Origin: Bacteroidota bacterium
Lineage (GTDB): Bacteria; Bacteroidota; Bacteroidia; Chitinophagales; Chitinophagaceae
Assembly (NCBI GenBank): GCA_018267575.1
Contig: JAFDYF010000004.1
Location: forward strand, 1 to 64,000
DNA length: 64,000 bases
Reading direction: 5' to 3'
Position numbers and translations under genes: made by a program
Notes under the pieces: model-generated
Database searches by the model: none
What the model was told of the DNA's origin: nothing
What the model saw: the letters and a program-made list of their open reading frames with translations, nothing else
In this document: positions 61,877-64,000 of the stretch, one piece after another
Numbering within the stretch: position 1 is the stretch's first letter
Layout: every line of letters begins with the position of its first letter

Positions 61877-62728
61877 CTATGTTGTTGCTAATAGGAATAC
61901 TTCGCCGCTTGCGGGTAGAAGTTGATCCGTCCTGCCCTTAAAATAATATTCTTCCATGTCTTTGGTGGATATTGTTTTCGCTTCTTTAAAACCAGCATTT
62001 TTTGCCATGCCCAATATTTCATCCTCTGTAAAAAAACTGATGAATGGGGTTCCTGCATCACGGGCTCCTTTCTCCCCGATTTCCTGCATGGGCTTATCTA
62101 TTTCATCCAATAATTCTATAGGCAGGTAAAAGGTCATTGCCAATATTGAACCGGAAGCCAACGATGCAATATCATTTAACGTAGAAATAATTGCTTTTTT
62201 GGTAAGATACAAGCTAACCCCTGTACAGACAAGAACAGCCGGCTTTTTATGATTAAAGCCTCCCGCCAATAATGCTTCCCACCAAGAAGAATTTTCAAAA
62301 TCAACTGGCACAAAATGTAAATAGGTTGGCAGGCCATAACCTAGTTCAATCAATCTTTGTTGTTTCCAAGCCAATGTTTCGGCTTGGTCAATTTCATATA
62401 CCTGCAGTTTGGAAGCAATATCTGGTCGGCGTTGTACAAATGTATCAAGCCCGGCACCAAGTATCACATACTGACCAATCCCTTTTTTGCTTTGTTCGAT
62501 AATGAGGTCCTCAATAAATCTAGCACGGGCTATAATAGAGGCTCGAATACGTTTGGTAAATTTCATATCTGGCCTCTGCTGCCAGCCTTCTGGTGGTGCA
62601 ATCAGTTTCAGCCCTACTTCATCTTCAAGTATAAAGGGTTTTGCGTCCACTTGCATATGCAAAGCCCTCCATAGAGCTGTTCTCACAGCGGTATTGTCTG
62701 GTACCGTTATTTTTTTTCTTTGCTGCAT
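61877..62728 (-). CDS. LCM-family SAM-dependent methyltransferase
   Basis: 283 residues of the leucine carboxyl methyltransferase/TIGR00027 family: FTKRIRASIIARARFIEDLI, YVILGAGLDTFVQRRPDI with the SAM-binding loop, VYEIDQAETLAWKQQRL and LVCTGVSLYLTKKAI. Small-molecule target unknown. First gene of the operon; a 265-bp divergent spacer to uvrD holds no clear feature. Confidence 0.9.
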   Translation of the reverse strand: MQQRKKITVPDNTAVRTALWRALHMQVDAKPFILEDEVGLKLIAPPEGWQQRPDMKFTKRIRASIIARARFIEDLIIEQSKKGIGQYVILGAGLDTFVQRRPDIASKLQVYEIDQAETLAWKQQRLIELGYGLPTYLHFVPVDFENSSWWEALLAGGFNHKKPAVLVCTGVSLYLTKKAIISTLNDIASLASGSILAMTFYLPIELLDEIDKPMQEIGEKGARDAGTPFISFFTEDEILGMAKNAGFKEAKTISTKDMEEYYFKGRTDQLLPASGEVFLLATT

Positions 62729-62993
62729 TTGGTTTTTTCAATTCCTGTATAAAATTAAATGAATTCATTTTTCTATAGTCACATTAAAATAAACAAAAAA
62801 AGGACTTTCTATTGGAACTGATTTCAGCTACTTCAACATTTTCTTTATACAATTTGACGTTAACAAGAAAAGTCCCTAAAATTTGCAAAGCTATTCTTGA
62901 ATTATAAAAGGCAATCAGGAGATTTTGCATCAAAGAAATCGTATCTGCAAATCTAAAATCGTAAATATTTCTGCCTCTTCGTAAATTGCACGC

Positions 62994-64000
62994 ATGCATG
63001 ATTTTTTGAAAGAACTGAACGGTCCCCAACGCGAAGCCGCTACCCATATGGATGGCCCCCTGATGATTGTGGCCGGGGCAGGAAGTGGGAAAACAAAAGT
63101 ACTCACCACCCGAATTGCCCACCTGATTTCCAATGGGGTGGACTCCTTTAATATATTAGCGCTAACTTTTACGAATAAAGCGGCTAAGGAAATGAAGGAA
63201 AGGGTGGAAAAAACCCTTGGCAACACCGAAGCCCGCAACCTTTATATCGGCACTTTCCATAGTGTGTTTGCACGCATTCTTCGTACCGAAGCGCCTAAAT
63301 TGGGTTATCCAAACAATTTCACCATCTACGATACCGATGATGCCAAAAGTGTGATCAAGACCGTGGTGAACGAACTGAACCTCGACGATAAACATTATAA
63401 ACCTTCCACTGTGTACAACCGGATCAGCAGTGCCAAAAATGCATTGGTAAATCCGACCGAATATGCCAATGATTATGCCATCCAGCAGGAGGACATGCGC
63501 AGTCAGCGCCCTGCATTGGCACAAATCTATAATGCTTATGTAAAGCGCTGTTTCAAGAACGGTGCGATGGATTTCGATGACCTGCTTCTGAAATTTTATG
63601 AACTGCTTAAGCAGTTCCCTGAATCGCTGAGCAAGTACCAACGCAAATTCAGATATATCCTGATTGATGAGTATCAAGATACCAACCCAGCGCAGTATGA
63701 AGTGATCAAATTATTGGGGGCTATGCACGAGAATGTTTGCGTGGTGGGCGATGATGCACAAAGTATTTATAGTTTTCGTGGGGCAACCATCCAAAATATA
63801 TTACAGTTCCAAAAGGATTATGACGATGTGAAAGTGATCAAGCTGGAACAGAACTATCGCAGCACACAAAATATCCTGCACGTTGCCAATGAGGTAATCA
63901 GTAATAATAAGGGACAGATTGAGAAAAGACTGTTCACCGAAAATGCCGAGGGCGAAAAAATAAAACTGGTACGTACGCTCACAGACAATGAGGAAGGAAA
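62994..64000 (+). CDS. uvrD: UvrD/PcrA-family DNA helicase (3' end outside the window)
   Basis: About 335 residues of a superfamily 1A helicase, frame open to the window end. The ATG at 62994 gives MHDFLKELNGPQREAATHMD, then Walker A AGAGSGKT, motif Ia LALTFTNKAAKEM, DFDDLLL, motif II LIDEYQDTN, motif III VVGDDAQSIYSFRGA and motif IV ENYRST. Unwinds DNA in repair and replication restart. The partial state is due to the window boundary, not to damage. Confidence 0.96.
   Translation, partial: MHDFLKELNGPQREAATHMDGPLMIVAGAGSGKTKVLTTRIAHLISNGVDSFNILALTFTNKAAKEMKERVEKTLGNTEARNLYIGTFHSVFARILRTEAPKLGYPNNFTIYDTDDAKSVIKTVVNELNLDDKHYKPSTVYNRISSAKNALVNPTEYANDYAIQQEDMRSQRPALAQIYNAYVKRCFKNGAMDFDDLLLKFYELLKQFPESLSKYQRKFRYILIDEYQDTNPAQYEVIKLLGAMHENVCVVGDDAQSIYSFRGATIQNILQFQKDYDDVKVIKLEQNYRSTQNILHVANEVISNNKGQIEKRLFTENAEGEKIKLVRTLTDNEEG

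Noticed and set aside
63162..63677. Minus-strand 171-codon ORF at the window end
   Set aside because: It is antisense to the UvrD/PcrA helicase, whose motifs are unmistakable in the + frame.
1..64000. tRNA, rRNA, transposase or phage genes
   Set aside because: None found on either strand by reading for cloverleaf-like patterns, conserved rRNA segments or transposase motifs; a tRNA or covariance scan would be needed to exclude small RNA genes fully.

Overview
This window comes from a Bacteroidota chromosome, probably Chitinophagaceae or a close relative. The evidence is a type IX secretion (T9SS) C-terminal sorting domain, DUF4783, beta-barrel proteins paired with ECF sigma factors, TAnnTTTG-type -7 boxes, weak Shine-Dalgarno sites with several TTG starts, and a crtI-crtB-idi-crtZ-crtY carotenoid operon. 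The genus assignment is inference.

About 1-38000 is a surface polysaccharide (O-antigen/capsule) locus, almost all on the + strand. It starts with the ABC exporter pair wzm/wzt. About 15 glycosyltransferases follow, with five methyltransferases, a WbsX-like GH99 protein, a Wzy-like polymerase, an asparagine synthase/amidotransferase, a WlbA-like oxidoreductase with a hexapeptide acyltransferase, a carbamoyltransferase, a wecD/wecE pair, a perosamine-synthase-like aminotransferase with a GNAT partner, gmd and fcl (GDP-fucose), and a CpsB/YwqE PHP phosphatase. The predicted glycan contains fucose (GDP-fucose made by gmd/fcl and used by the GT11 enzymes), Fuc4NAc-type and perosamine-type amino sugars, and possibly amidated uronic acids and carbamoyl groups. 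No initiating transferase or Wzx flippase is visible. An AT-rich block (about 1990-7530) begins inside wzt, so its substrate-binding half and the five genes behind it look exchanged as one module.

38000-44250 is a carotenoid module: a CarH-like MerR regulator carrying the cobalamin photoreceptor residues, an ECF sigma factor, then crtI, crtB, idi, crtZ and crtY (zeaxanthin route). The odd palindrome TGTTAAACA recurs before the regulator, the sigma gene and crtB and is a candidate shared operator.

44250-64000 is mixed and housekeeping: DUF4337, a 1442-residue FG-GAP protein with 14 repeats and a T9SS tail, uvrC with an upstream lipoprotein gene, an ECF sigma factor with a membrane-anchored beta-barrel protein, gpmI, DUF4783, nadC, a SUI1 protein, isocitrate dehydrogenase, apaG, a three-gene minus-strand operon (LCM-type methyltransferase, YdeI, DUF4256) and the start of a UvrD/PcrA helicase cut by the window end.

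The most unusual non-coding feature is a vocabulary of short tandem repeats (periods 7, 8 and 9) filling many spacers, often starting directly at or inside a stop codon and sometimes reversing strand polarity mid-array so that long imperfect hairpins are possible. No tRNA, rRNA, CRISPR array or transposase gene was recognised.
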